A stretch of DNA of 64,000 bases from Paracoccus onchidii (GCF_028294535.1 NZ_JAQBIE010000019.1:1-64000); one strand, 5' to 3'; positions 49,813-59,647 are shown, numbered from the stretch's first letter. The notes: generated from the sequence alone by a model not told the origin. Numbers and translations: made by a program.

Positions 49813-52314
49813 ATGTCACTCGTCGCAGATATCAATGCCCGCATACAGGTCGCAACGGACCAGAACGATTCCGAGGCGCTGAACCAGCTTTTGCAAGAAC
49901 TGTACCAGCAGGGACAGGACGCCGAACGGCCTTATGACGCCGCAATCGAGTTAAAACCGGAATATCGCGACGAACTTGCCGCCGAAGGCTTTGAAAGCGA
50001 TGCCGCGCTGAACTGGGCCAACCGGATTGCCCGCTCCAGGAGGTTGGTGGACTATCGCGTAAAGATGCTGACCGGATTTTCCGGCCCCCAGATCGTGTCC
50101 GAAGGCGACAGCTGGTTCCAATACCCGCTGCTTCTATCTGATATCATAGATAATTTCATCGCCCAGAACGATCTGGCGACCTATTCGCTCGGCGCGGCCG
50201 GGGATCTGGTCGAGCATATGGCAATCAGGCGGGAATATCACCGGGCGCTTGGCACGACGGGTGCGCGGGTCATGGTTTTATCCGGGGGTGGGAACGATCT
50301 TCTGGGCGATGGGCGCCTGTTTGACCTGCTGCGCCCCTATCACTCGGGGGCCACGGCCGATGACCTGCTGGACATGCCATCGCTGCAGGCCGCATCACAA
50401 CAGATATTGGGCTATTATGCCCGTATCCTTGCCGATGTACGCATGAACCATCCCGGCGTCATGATCTTTGGCCACGGATATGACACGCCGTTTCCGCGCA
50501 AGGGCAAGAAGCATTTCGGCAAGCCGTTTGAAAAGGCCGGTATCCCGTTGCCCGTCGGGCGCGACGTCATTCGGATGATCGTCGAATATTTCCGCGAACG
50601 CCTTGTCGATCTGGCCGATCAGTTTCCGAACTTCCGATTTGTCGATCTGACCGGCACGGTGGGCGAACATCCAAATTCATGGTTCGATGAATTGCACCCG
50701 CAAGATACCGGCTTTGCCAAGGCCACCGAACCCCTGCTGTCCGCTGTGCGCACGCATCTGGACGGCCCCGCCAGCCCGCTGTTTGAATCCGCAGATCCCG
50801 ACGGCACCGCAACGGCATCCCCCGCCCCGGTCAGGATCGTGCTTGATCCCGGACACGGGGGCACCGCCAGCGTTTCCGGTTCAAGCTGGAACAATGCCCT
50901 TGGCCCCGGCGGTTCGCTGGAAAAGACTTGGACGCTCGATGTCGCCAAACGCACCGGGAAACGGCTGGCCGCACGAGGTCTGGGCGCCGTTCTGACCCGC
51001 AGCAACGACGTCAACCTGACATCTGAATCACGCCGCAACATTGCCCGCGCGATCGAGGCCGAGGTGTTTGTTTCGATCCATTTCAACGCCTCGACCGGGC
51101 ATAATGCACAAGGCACGGAAACCTATGTTCATACCCGCTCGGGTTCTGCCCGCAGTATCCGACTGATGCGCCATGTTCAGGCGGCGATGGTGTCGGCGCT
51201 TGGTCTGACCGACCGCAACCGAACCCGCACGCATGACGGCGTTCTGCGCGGGTCATTCGGCGTCATCCGCGAAAGCGGGCATTCCGCCTTGACTGCCGCC
51301 TGCCTTCTTGAAGTCAGCTTCATGGATCGCATCGATGAAGAAAACCGGATCCGGCAAGACAGCTATCGCGACCGGATCGCCGAAGCCCTGGCCACAGGAA
51401 TCCAGACCTTCATGGCCGGCGAAACCGGTCTGGAAAGCAATATGGCCATATCGGCCGAAGAGCCGGGCGATCACGAAGATGCAATTGCCGAACATGCCGC
51501 AAGGGCAGGTCTGACAGTGACGCAATATCTCGGCTTTGCCGAGGCACGCCCCATTCAGGTGGCCGATGCCGAAAGCACTGCGGACGACAGCCGTGGCCAG
51601 GGTCATGCCGATGGCAGCGTCTTGGCCAACTGGGAAACAGCCGACACATCTGACCGCGCAGCCGCGGATCTGGTTGACCAGATCGCGCGTGACCTGGCCC
51701 GCCATCATCAGGTCAGCGTCTCTGATCCCGATGCCGGCGAAGACCGCTTTCTGGATGCTGCACAAGCCCTGATTCTGTCCGGCGCGGATCAGGATGCCCG
51801 ATCGGATCGGACGGTTCTGGAACGGGCATTCGGCAACGCCCGTAGTGATGACGGCCTTGAATCCGCCAGTTTCGATTTTGGCGCGTTTCGCGACTTTCTC
51901 GACTCGTTGAACCTGCGCCACTTCACCGCCGCCGAGCTGCTGTTTCTTGGAAACTCGAACCAATCTGGCCCCTGCGCCGCCCGGAACCTGCTGCCCCCGC
52001 GCGATGTCTGGAACAACCTTGCCGCCACGGCGTGCATGCTGGATGAAATCCGCAATCTTCTGGGTTGTCCGGTCTATATCCTCAGTGGTTATCGCAGCCC
52101 TGCCTATAACCGTTGCATCGGTGGCAAATCCACCAGCGGCCATCTGCGCTTTAACGCGCTGGACTGGACGGCCGCCGAAGGCAGCGTCGCCGAATGGCAT
52201 CGTGTCGCCACCGAAATCCGTGCGCAGCGTCCCGAATTCAATGGCGGCATCGGGCGATATGACACGGGACGTTTCATTCATATCGACACACGCGGCAGCC
52301 GCGCCGACTGGTGA
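49813..52314 (+). CDS. SGNH hydrolase - amidase_3 - M15 peptidase triple fusion
   Basis: An 833-aa protein with three predicted hydrolase domains. An SGNH esterase domain spans about residues 90-310: Ser100 in EGDSWFQYP, Asn near 161 in GGGNDLLG, and His near 295 in DELHPQDTG. A zinc N-acetylmuramoyl-L-alanine amidase (amidase_3) spans about 335-540: LDPGHGG, VSIHFNAS, and Glu in LLEVSFMD. An acidic linker (about 545-720) leads to an M15-type DD-peptidase at about 745-833: SGYRSPAYN, SGHLRFNALDW and FIHIDTRG. Together these could deacetylate, deamidate and cut peptide stems of peptidoglycan. There is no signal peptide or membrane segment. It follows the binding-protein gene by 38 bp and overlaps or abuts the protease-fusion gene. 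Confidence 0.88.
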   Translation: MSLVADINARIQVATDQNDSEALNQLLQELYQQGQDAERPYDAAIELKPEYRDELAAEGFESDAALNWANRIARSRRLVDYRVKMLTGFSGPQIVSEGDSWFQYPLLLSDIIDNFIAQNDLATYSLGAAGDLVEHMAIRREYHRALGTTGARVMVLSGGGNDLLGDGRLFDLLRPYHSGATADDLLDMPSLQAASQQILGYYARILADVRMNHPGVMIFGHGYDTPFPRKGKKHFGKPFEKAGIPLPVGRDVIRMIVEYFRERLVDLADQFPNFRFVDLTGTVGEHPNSWFDELHPQDTGFAKATEPLLSAVRTHLDGPASPLFESADPDGTATASPAPVRIVLDPGHGGTASVSGSSWNNALGPGGSLEKTWTLDVAKRTGKRLAARGLGAVLTRSNDVNLTSESRRNIARAIEAEVFVSIHFNASTGHNAQGTETYVHTRSGSARSIRLMRHVQAAMVSALGLTDRNRTRTHDGVLRGSFGVIRESGHSALTAACLLEVSFMDRIDEENRIRQDSYRDRIAEALATGIQTFMAGETGLESNMAISAEEPGDHEDAIAEHAARAGLTVTQYLGFAEARPIQVADAESTADDSRGQGHADGSVLANWETADTSDRAAADLVDQIARDLARHHQVSVSDPDAGEDRFLDAAQALILSGADQDARSDRTVLERAFGNARSDDGLESASFDFGAFRDFLDSLNLRHFTAAELLFLGNSNQSGPCAARNLLPPRDVWNNLAATACMLDEIRNLLGCPVYILSGYRSPAYNRCIGGKSTSGHLRFNALDWTAAEGSVAEWHRVATEIRAQRPEFNGGIGRYDTGRFIHIDTRGSRADW

Positions 52315-52319
52315 GGAAT

Positions 52320-54932
52320 ATGGCAATGCAGGTCGATTTTCTAAGCGACTGGACAGAGCAGCCCTTCGCCAAGCTGGCCGGCAACACCAGCGTGCATCAA
52401 CCCGAACAGATGATGCGAGGCTGGAATGCCGTCGACGGGCTGGAGGCCAGCGTTGGTGCGCGTTCGCTGATTGATGCCGGGCTGCTTGAATTGCTTGCGA
52501 CCTATCGTCGGGCCGTTTGCCGTATTCTGTGCCAGGGCACCGATCATCGTGGCGTCTCGGGCAGCTGGTCCGGCACGGGCTTTCTGGTCGGGCCGAACCT
52601 CTTGTTGACCAATCACCATGTGCTGAACAGCATCGCCACCGCCGCGGAAGCCAGTGTCGATTTTGAATATGAACGGTCACGCGATCAGTTGTCCGGCGCG
52701 GCAGCGGCAGGTTATGGCCCGCGACGCGAATTGCGTCTGGATCCTGAAAGGCTGTTTGTCACCAGCCCTGCGGTCGGTGGACTGGACTATACCTTTGTGC
52801 GCATCGCCGCGGATCTGGCGGCGCCATACGGCCATATTCCCATGTCACGCGGGTCATTCACGGGCCGCAGACATGAACCGGTTTTTCTGCTGCATCATCC
52901 GAATGGCGATCTGAAACAGGCCTCTGTCGATGATACCGAGATCCTGAATATCGATGCCGATCTGCTGCTGTATGCCGCCGATACGAATGCCGGTTCATCC
53001 GGCGCACCGGTGATCACCCGCAATGGCAAGCTATGCGCCTTGCATCATGCATATCGAACCCGCGAGCAGATGGATATCTGGCATGCCGATCGCGTGGCCG
53101 AACTGATCGATGGCGGCAGCTATGATGTCGCCAATGAAGGCATCAAGATATCCGCGATTGCGATTGACCTGGAAACCCAGTTGAACAGTCGCGGCCCCAA
53201 TCACGCCGCGATCAGCGAGGTGCTGTCGAACTTTATCGATACCGATACGCTGACCGGCCCCTTTGGCGTTCTGGGCCGTCAGCCGCGCACCGAAAGCAAC
53301 CGCGCTGATTCAGGCACCACACGCGTCGCCGAGGCGATCAATGCCACCGAGCAGGATCTGGATATCGCGGTCTGGAACATGGAATGGCTGAACGCCCAGC
53401 ATAATGACGATGCGGTGCGCAAACGGATTGCCACAGTCTTTGCCGATCTGACCCATGACGCCTGGGTGTTGAACGGCATTTCCCCCGAGGCGGCGATGGC
53501 CCTGCGCAACACCCTGCGCGACAGCTTTGGGCAGGAATATGAATGCATTCATGCAGAAGATGAAATCCATCCCGCCCAACCCAGCATCTCGATCATCTAT
53601 AACTCACGCAGCCTGTCGATCACCCGCGCGCCCTGGCCCGCCGAGGTCGAAGCCCTCTGGCGGTTGCGTGCAGGGCGCGATATCGGGCTGGAATCCCTGC
53701 ATGGCCCAGTTTTTCCCAGCTTTCCGGCCCGCTTCGAGCTGAACATCCTGCGGCGTCAGGTTCCAACCCGCCTGTTCTTGCTGCCGCTTTTCGTCGGCGA
53801 ACGGATCAATGCCATGCTGCGGCGCGCGGTTGCCGCCCGCCTGCTTGAAGTGATCGTCGAGATGATGGGCCCGCATGTCGAGGCAGATCAGGACTGGCTG
53901 ATCGTCGGGGATACCAACACCCCGCTGCGCGATGCGCGCCTGGACGCGCTGCGCCGACATGATTTCGCCCCGTTGATCGCCTTTGATCGCGCGCGCGGCG
54001 GCATGACATATCTGGCGGGACGCAACCGGATCATGTCGCATATTTTCATTCCACGCGGCATGGAAACAATCGGGAATGACAGTGGCCATGTGACCACCGT
54101 GGCGCGGGCGTTCGAAGGCGAATTCATCGATTCGGTGACCGGCGCGACGCCATTCGGGTTGCGGATTTCGCTACAGGACCCTGCGATCGCAAAGGATCTG
54201 GCCCGGATCGAACGCTACCTGTCGTCGCGCCATCAGGACGCCAGAACCGGCGGGCGGTCCTTTGAATCCGCCGACAGCTGGATCTGGGAAGGGTTGGGCA
54301 AGGCAGAATTCATCCGCCGCAACCTGCGCGCGCTGCACCATGCAATCGACATGGCCAACGACCATCCTGGCCCCGATGATCTGGCCCTGAGCCTGCATGA
54401 TTTCGTGGTCTTGATCTATTGCGAAGCCGGGTTCCGCAATGGCGCCATGGACCCTCAGGCACATCACAGCCTTGGCGAAAGGGGGCTGTTACCACTGCCC
54501 GACAACCTGTCCTTCTGGATCGGCGCGAACATGCCCCGCCATGACACGTTGTTGCCCATTGCCCGAAACATCACCCTGTATGCGCAATATCTGGCCAAGG
54601 TCAAAAACCGCAATGTGCGCCAGAGTTCGGCCGGAATGCTGTATCGCGATCTGTTTCGCGCGCCGCAAATCGCTATGGATCCCAACCGGTCCGCAGCCCT
54701 GTTGGCGGGTATCATTCATGGCTATTTCGTTGACCGGAACTTCGCCAATGGCCGGGCGCCGGACCCGCTCTGGATACTGGCCGGCTATGCCGATGACATG
54801 CCCGTTCAGGACATCTTGCGCGGCAGTGGGTATGTTCATGAAAACAGCGCGATCCTGCAAAACCGTCAGGCCAATATCAACCTGGCGTTGCAACTGATGC
54901 AGGCAATCGGGCCGGTTGCCCAAAGCGGATGA
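52320..54932 (+). CDS. Trypsin-like protease - degraded EEP - lytic transglycosylase-like fusion
   Basis: An 870-aa protein. The N-terminal trypsin-like domain has the full triad: His about 100 in LTNHHVL, Asp about 156 in LDYTFVRI and Ser about 227 in GSSGAPV. From about 350 to 610 there is an endonuclease/exonuclease/phosphatase-like fold: VWNMEW and LIVGDTN remain, but the Mg-binding Glu (usual QE) reads NG and the catalytic His of the core strand is missing. The C-terminus resembles a transglycosylase: E-x2-F-x3-A..S..G..GL in CEAGFRNG..AHHSLGERGLLPLP near 701. GTG at 52311 and ATG at 52326 are alternative starts; 52320 follows GAGGA. There is no signal peptide. It is coupled to the upstream fusion gene and ends the cassette. 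Confidence 0.82.
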   Translation: MAMQVDFLSDWTEQPFAKLAGNTSVHQPEQMMRGWNAVDGLEASVGARSLIDAGLLELLATYRRAVCRILCQGTDHRGVSGSWSGTGFLVGPNLLLTNHHVLNSIATAAEASVDFEYERSRDQLSGAAAAGYGPRRELRLDPERLFVTSPAVGGLDYTFVRIAADLAAPYGHIPMSRGSFTGRRHEPVFLLHHPNGDLKQASVDDTEILNIDADLLLYAADTNAGSSGAPVITRNGKLCALHHAYRTREQMDIWHADRVAELIDGGSYDVANEGIKISAIAIDLETQLNSRGPNHAAISEVLSNFIDTDTLTGPFGVLGRQPRTESNRADSGTTRVAEAINATEQDLDIAVWNMEWLNAQHNDDAVRKRIATVFADLTHDAWVLNGISPEAAMALRNTLRDSFGQEYECIHAEDEIHPAQPSISIIYNSRSLSITRAPWPAEVEALWRLRAGRDIGLESLHGPVFPSFPARFELNILRRQVPTRLFLLPLFVGERINAMLRRAVAARLLEVIVEMMGPHVEADQDWLIVGDTNTPLRDARLDALRRHDFAPLIAFDRARGGMTYLAGRNRIMSHIFIPRGMETIGNDSGHVTTVARAFEGEFIDSVTGATPFGLRISLQDPAIAKDLARIERYLSSRHQDARTGGRSFESADSWIWEGLGKAEFIRRNLRALHHAIDMANDHPGPDDLALSLHDFVVLIYCEAGFRNGAMDPQAHHSLGERGLLPLPDNLSFWIGANMPRHDTLLPIARNITLYAQYLAKVKNRNVRQSSAGMLYRDLFRAPQIAMDPNRSAALLAGIIHGYFVDRNFANGRAPDPLWILAGYADDMPVQDILRGSGYVHENSAILQNRQANINLALQLMQAIGPVAQSG

Positions 54933-55000
54933 AATTGCACAGTTGCGCGCTTCGCCCTAGCATATGAAAAGCTAAGGCAGCGCAATCATGGCAGGCAACG

Positions 55001-55897
55001 GTGAATATTCGCTTTCTGGAAACTTTCGTCACCGTCGCCGATCTGGGCAGTTTTCGGGCCGCAGCCGAACGGCTGAACATTTCGCAGGCTACGGTATCCA
55101 GCCGGATTTCTTCGCTGGAAACCGAACTGGGCGTAAACCTGTTCGACCGTGAATTCCACGCCACGCGCATCACCGTTGCCGGGGCGCTGATCCTTGACAA
55201 GGCACAGGACATTCTGGCCACGGAACGCAAATTGCGCTTTACGCTATCGGATCCTGCCAAGGCGGCCGGGCGCGTGCGCTTGGGGCTGGTAACATCGATC
55301 GTGCACACATGGTTTTGCGATCTGATGGAGGAGATCGCCCGTTGCTATCCCCGCCTGGAGCTGGAATTGACGATCGAACCGACGACCAATATCGCCGCGA
55401 CCTTCGATCGTGGCGGGCTGGATATGTTGCTGACCACGCAGGAACAACAAGGCGAACAGATCGCCTGCGTGGAATTGCCGCCCCTTGCAATGGCATGGTT
55501 CGGCCCTGCCGGAATGCGCGACGAACAGCTGACCCTAGCCGATGTGATCACCGGCCCGTTGATTACCTTTACGCGAAATTCGCGCCCCCATGCCAATGTC
55601 GTCGCCCTGTTCGAAGAACAGGGTCTGCGTCCGTCGATGGTGCATTGCGTCACCTCTATTTCCGCAATCGCGCGTCTGACCGAACGCGGTCTGGGCGTCG
55701 CCACATTGCCGCGCGGTTGCGACCTGGCCGGACCGGGATTGTGCGAATTGCAGGTTGATGCCGCTTTGCCTGAACTGCCCTTGTTCTGCGTCTGGCGGCG
55801 AAACTCGGACGCCGCGATCTATCGCGCCATCGCGGATCTGGCACGCAACTGTGCCGAGACCCACCGGGAAGCCTCGTTTTTTTCAGAAAAAACATAG
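55001..55897 (+). CDS. LysR-family regulator
   Basis: A 298-aa regulator starting at GTG 55001, with the LysR helix-turn-helix FVTVADLGSFRAAAERLNISQATVSSRISSLETELG at residues 9-44 and an effector domain. It lies 68 bp after the protease-fusion gene and 139 bp before the TRAP operon on the same strand, so it most likely regulates the downstream TRAP-amidase operon, though it could also read the cassette. Confidence 0.9.
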   Translation: MNIRFLETFVTVADLGSFRAAAERLNISQATVSSRISSLETELGVNLFDREFHATRITVAGALILDKAQDILATERKLRFTLSDPAKAAGRVRLGLVTSIVHTWFCDLMEEIARCYPRLELELTIEPTTNIAATFDRGGLDMLLTTQEQQGEQIACVELPPLAMAWFGPAGMRDEQLTLADVITGPLITFTRNSRPHANVVALFEEQGLRPSMVHCVTSISAIARLTERGLGVATLPRGCDLAGPGLCELQVDAALPELPLFCVWRRNSDAAIYRAIADLARNCAETHREASFFSEKT

Positions 55898-56036
55898 CGA
55901 TAGGAAAACCCGATCACCCCCCGCAAAGATTTACCATTTGCCTGATCGCCGATTTGCCCCGAACCTAGCCCGAACGCAATCGACGTGACGCGGGGCGCAA
56001 GCGCCCTGCCCGACCGTCCCGCAGGCAGGACATAGC

Positions 56037-56705
56037 ATGAGCAAGATCCGTTCGACCGAAGAAGCCCAATTGTTCGTCTGGAGCGATGTCGACCCCGACC
56101 ACGAAGGCGATTTCAACCTGTGGTATGATCGCGAACATATGGAAGAACGCGTTCGCATCGACGGCTTCACGGGCGCACGCCGCTATCGCGCGGTTTCGGG
56201 TTCGGCGCGCCGCTATCTTGCGCTGTATCGCGCCAGCTCTCTGGGTGACTTCACCTCGGCATCATATCAAAAGGCCTTCAACCATCAGACCCAGTGGTCG
56301 GTCACGAATTTTACCCGCATGTCGAACACCCGCCGCCGGGTCATGCAGGTCGCGCTGGAAGGTGGCTTTGGCTGGGGATCGGCGGTGGCGATGATCGAAC
56401 TGGTCCCCGGCGCGGCGGATCAAGACAGCATTCGCAGCGAAATGGAGGCCCTGCTTTCTGTCGAGGGCGTTCTGCGCGTGCACTACATGGTGCCGGATGA
56501 AACCCTGTCCACCCCCCTGCCTTCGGAACAGCGCGAAGGCCGTGTTCTGGCCCCCTGCCTTGTGGTGGACGTGACCACCGAGCCGGTCGCCGAGGCAACG
56601 TTGCGCCAACTGAGCGAACGCTTTGACGGCGCGCTTCGCGAAGCACAGACCTTTACCCTGCTATGGTCTCTGGACGAACATGACCTGCCAGCCTTGGCAG
56701 ACTGA
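56037..56705 (+). CDS. DUF4286/EthD-like dimeric alpha-beta barrel protein
   Basis: A 222-aa protein with two ferredoxin-like repeats. The first contains DFNLWYDREHMEERVRIDGFTGARRYRA, characteristic of small DUF4286/EthD-type barrel proteins found in catabolic operons. No catalytic site is obvious. AGGACA precedes the start. It begins the TRAP-amidase-NHL operon. A role in handling a ring-opening or amide substrate is inference. Confidence 0.72.
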   Translation: MSKIRSTEEAQLFVWSDVDPDHEGDFNLWYDREHMEERVRIDGFTGARRYRAVSGSARRYLALYRASSLGDFTSASYQKAFNHQTQWSVTNFTRMSNTRRRVMQVALEGGFGWGSAVAMIELVPGAADQDSIRSEMEALLSVEGVLRVHYMVPDETLSTPLPSEQREGRVLAPCLVVDVTTEPVAEATLRQLSERFDGALREAQTFTLLWSLDEHDLPALAD

Positions 56706-56774
56706 CAGTCGTGGCGGGCCTGACGGGACCGCAAGAACAGATCAAAAAACCAACCAACCGGGAGTTCTCACATC

Positions 56775-57734
56775 ATGAAACGTTTCTTACTTGGGACCAC
56801 GATCGCGGTTTTCGGTGCCGGTCTGGCACATGCCGAAACCTGGAAAATGTCGGCCGACGCGCCCGACGGGAACTATCTGACCCAGAATATCCGCGCCTTC
56901 GCCGATGACGTCGCCCGCCTGTCCGGGGGCGAGCTGGAAATCGAGGTTGTCTCGAATTCCGTCCTGCTCAAGCGCCCCGAACTCAAGCGCGGTGTCCAGC
57001 GGGGTATCGTGCCGATCGGCGAGGTTCTGATCTCGGCGCTTGGCAACGAGGATGCCGCATATTCCGCCGATGCCGTGCCATTGCTGGCGACCACCTTTGA
57101 CGAAGCAAAGGCGCTGTGGGATGCCTCGCGCCCGATCTACGAGGAAAAGCTGGACGCCGAAGGGCTGATGCTGCTTTATGCGGCGCCCTGGCCGCCTCAG
57201 GGGATCTACATGAACCAGGAAGTGACCGATGGATCGTCTTTCGATGGTGTGAAGTTCCGCGCATATAATCCCTCGACCGCTCGCCTTGCCGAACTGTTGG
57301 GCGCCGTGCCGGCAACCATCGCCACAGCCGAGATTTCGCAGGCGTTTTCGACCGGCGTGATCAACGGAATGATCACTTCGCCCTCGACCGGAGTGGACAG
57401 TCAGGCCTGGGATTTCGTCTCGCATTACTATGACGTGCAGGCATTCATCCCCAAGAACATGGTGATCGTGAACAAGTCTTCTTACGACGGCCTGTCCGCC
57501 GAGGTGCAGGCCGCGCTGCAAGAAGCCGCGGAAACGGCACAGACCCGCGGCTGGGAAATGGCGGAAAAAGCCACGACCGAAGCCACGCAGACCATGGCAG
57601 ACAACGGCATGCAGGTTCTGCCGACGCCCGAAGGGCTGGCAACCGATTTTCAGGAAATCGCCGCGACCATGCGTCAGGAATGGCTGGAACAGGCTGGCGA
57701 CGATGGCCAGACCATCGTTGACAACCTGAACTAA
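56775..57734 (+). CDS. TRAP transporter periplasmic binding protein, DctP family
   Basis: A 319-aa receptor with signal peptide (MKRFLLGTTIAVFGAGLAHA). DctP-type features are the FADDVARLSGGELEIEV block, GRAYNP-like VKFRAYNPSTARLAELLGA with the substrate-binding Arg, and the TGVINGMITSPSTGV segment. It is followed by its own DctQ and DctM genes. Ligand unknown; the amidase downstream suggests an amide or N-acyl compound. Confidence 0.92.
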   Translation: MKRFLLGTTIAVFGAGLAHAETWKMSADAPDGNYLTQNIRAFADDVARLSGGELEIEVVSNSVLLKRPELKRGVQRGIVPIGEVLISALGNEDAAYSADAVPLLATTFDEAKALWDASRPIYEEKLDAEGLMLLYAAPWPPQGIYMNQEVTDGSSFDGVKFRAYNPSTARLAELLGAVPATIATAEISQAFSTGVINGMITSPSTGVDSQAWDFVSHYYDVQAFIPKNMVIVNKSSYDGLSAEVQAALQEAAETAQTRGWEMAEKATTEATQTMADNGMQVLPTPEGLATDFQEIAATMRQEWLEQAGDDGQTIVDNLN

Positions 57735-57829
57735 ACCGCCATTTGGCCCGGTGCCGGCATGCCGCACCGGGCCAGTTCCGTCGCGCACCGCACCGCGCGA
57801 TGCCAGGTCCACCAAGGGAGAGTGCCGCG

Positions 57830-58339
57830 ATGATCCTGACAAGACATCTGTTCAAATTCTGCGGGGCATTGGCCGCGCTTTCGCTGGTCGGGATTGCGGT
57901 TCTGATCCTGGCACAGATCGTGCTGCGCCTGATGGGCAGTCAGATCCCCTCGGCTGACGACTTTGCTGCCTGGGGGCTTTCTGCCTCGATCTTTCTGGCG
58001 TTGCCGACGGCCCTGACGCATGGCGATCATATCCGCGTCACCTCGCTGCGCCAATTGATGCCTGCGGGCATGGGGCATATCGCCGACATCGCAGCCTCGG
58101 GCTTTGCCACGTTGATGATGGGCTGGGTCGCCTGGGCCATCTTTGGCTATGTCCATGAAAGCTGGTCCTATCACGATGTCAGCCAGGGAATCGTGGCCGT
58201 GCCGTTGTGGATTCCGCAATCGGCCATGGCTTTCGGCGCCATCCTGTTTGCCATCGCCTTTGCCGAACGCACATTGCGGCTGGTCCTTGGCCTGCCGGTC
58301 GAACGCGACGATGTCGCCGAACAGGCAAAGGGGGAATAA
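57830..58339 (+). CDS. TRAP transporter small permease DctQ
   Basis: A 169-aa membrane protein with four hydrophobic segments. The start at 57830 follows AAGGGAG; the longer frame from 57743 is not DctQ-like. DDFAAWGLSASIFLALPTALTHGDHIRV matches the family core. One base separates it from dctM. Confidence 0.9.
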   Translation: MILTRHLFKFCGALAALSLVGIAVLILAQIVLRLMGSQIPSADDFAAWGLSASIFLALPTALTHGDHIRVTSLRQLMPAGMGHIADIAASGFATLMMGWVAWAIFGYVHESWSYHDVSQGIVAVPLWIPQSAMAFGAILFAIAFAERTLRLVLGLPVERDDVAEQAKGE

Positions 58340-58340
58340 C

Positions 58341-59639
58341 ATGGAAATCCTGTCACAAGCCGCCGTTCTTGTTGTCACGCTTCTGGTTCTTTTGGGGCTG
58401 GGAGTCTGGGTGGGGGTTGCCCTGCTGGCATCTGCTGTCGTCATCTTTCTGCTGTTCACCTCCAGCCCGGTCGACGCCATCCTTGGCACGACAATGTGGG
58501 CGCATTCGGCCAGCTGGACCCTGACCGCTCTGCCCCTGTTCATCTGGATGGGTGAAATTCTGTATCGCACCCGGCTGGCCGAGGACCTGTTTTCCGGCCT
58601 TGCCCCCTGGGTGGGGCGCCTGCCGGGCGGGCTGGCCCATGTCAATGTCGTCGGTTGCGGTATCTTTGCTGCGGTCTCGGGGTCATCGGCCGCGACGACC
58701 GCGACTGTCGGGCGCATCTCGTTGCCGGAACTGAAATCCCGCGGCTACGATGATCGCCTGGCAATCGGATCTCTGGCGGGTTCGGGAACCTTGGGCCTGT
58801 TGATCCCGCCTTCGGTGGTGATGATCGTCTATGGCGTGGCCGCGCAGGTGTCGATCAACCGGCTGTTTATCGCCGGGGTGGTTCCCGGCCTGATGCTGAT
58901 GGCGCTGTTTTCCGGCTATATCGCCTTGTGGTCGCGTATGAACCGCGATGCGATGCCCGCACCCGAAACCAGCATCGGCTGGCGTGAACGCCTTGTCCGC
59001 TTGCGCCTGCTGATCCCGGTGGTCGGATTGATCATCGGCGTCATCGGATCGATCTATGCAGGCTATGCGACCGCAACCGAGGCCGCCGCCATTGGCGTCG
59101 CAGGTGCCCTGATCATCGCGGCTGTCGGTGGGTCGCTGACCCGTGCCAGCTTTGTCGAGGCCCTGTTCGGTGCCACGCGCACTTCGGCGATGATCGGGCT
59201 GATCCTGCTGGGCGCCGCATTCCTGACCTCGGCCATGAGCTTTTCCGGTCTGCCCGCAGATCTGGCCGAGGTGATCTCGAATAGCGGCCTTGGCAAGGCT
59301 GGGCTGATCGCCATGCTGACCATTCTGTTCGTGCTGCTGGGTTGTTTCCTCGACGGAATTTCGATCGTGGTTCTGACCACTTCGGTGGTGATGCCCGCCA
59401 TCGCAGCAGTCGGGATCGACCCCGTATGGTTCGGCATCTACCTGATCATCGTGGTCGAAATGGCACAGATCACGCCGCCCCTTGGTTTCAACCTGTTCGT
59501 GATCCAGAACCTGACCGGTCGCGGTATCTTCGAGATCACGCGGATGATCGTGCCCTATTTCCTGATCCTCGTATTGGGCGTAATCCTGTTGACCGCATTT
59601 CCCGGCATCGCCACCTGGCTTGTCGAACAAACGATCTGA
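58341..59639 (+). CDS. TRAP transporter large permease DctM
   Basis: A 432-aa permease with about 12 membrane segments. Family motifs are CGIFAAVSGSSAATTATVG, GTLGLLIPPSVVMIVYG and the late AQITPPLGFNLFVIQ. I start at 58341, 1 bp after dctQ; the frame open from 58143 lies inside dctQ. It forms the transport channel of the second TRAP system of the window. Confidence 0.94.
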   Translation: MEILSQAAVLVVTLLVLLGLGVWVGVALLASAVVIFLLFTSSPVDAILGTTMWAHSASWTLTALPLFIWMGEILYRTRLAEDLFSGLAPWVGRLPGGLAHVNVVGCGIFAAVSGSSAATTATVGRISLPELKSRGYDDRLAIGSLAGSGTLGLLIPPSVVMIVYGVAAQVSINRLFIAGVVPGLMLMALFSGYIALWSRMNRDAMPAPETSIGWRERLVRLRLLIPVVGLIIGVIGSIYAGYATATEAAAIGVAGALIIAAVGGSLTRASFVEALFGATRTSAMIGLILLGAAFLTSAMSFSGLPADLAEVISNSGLGKAGLIAMLTILFVLLGCFLDGISIVVLTTSVVMPAIAAVGIDPVWFGIYLIIVVEMAQITPPLGFNLFVIQNLTGRGIFEITRMIVPYFLILVLGVILLTAFPGIATWLVEQTI

Positions 59640-59647
59640 GACCTGAC

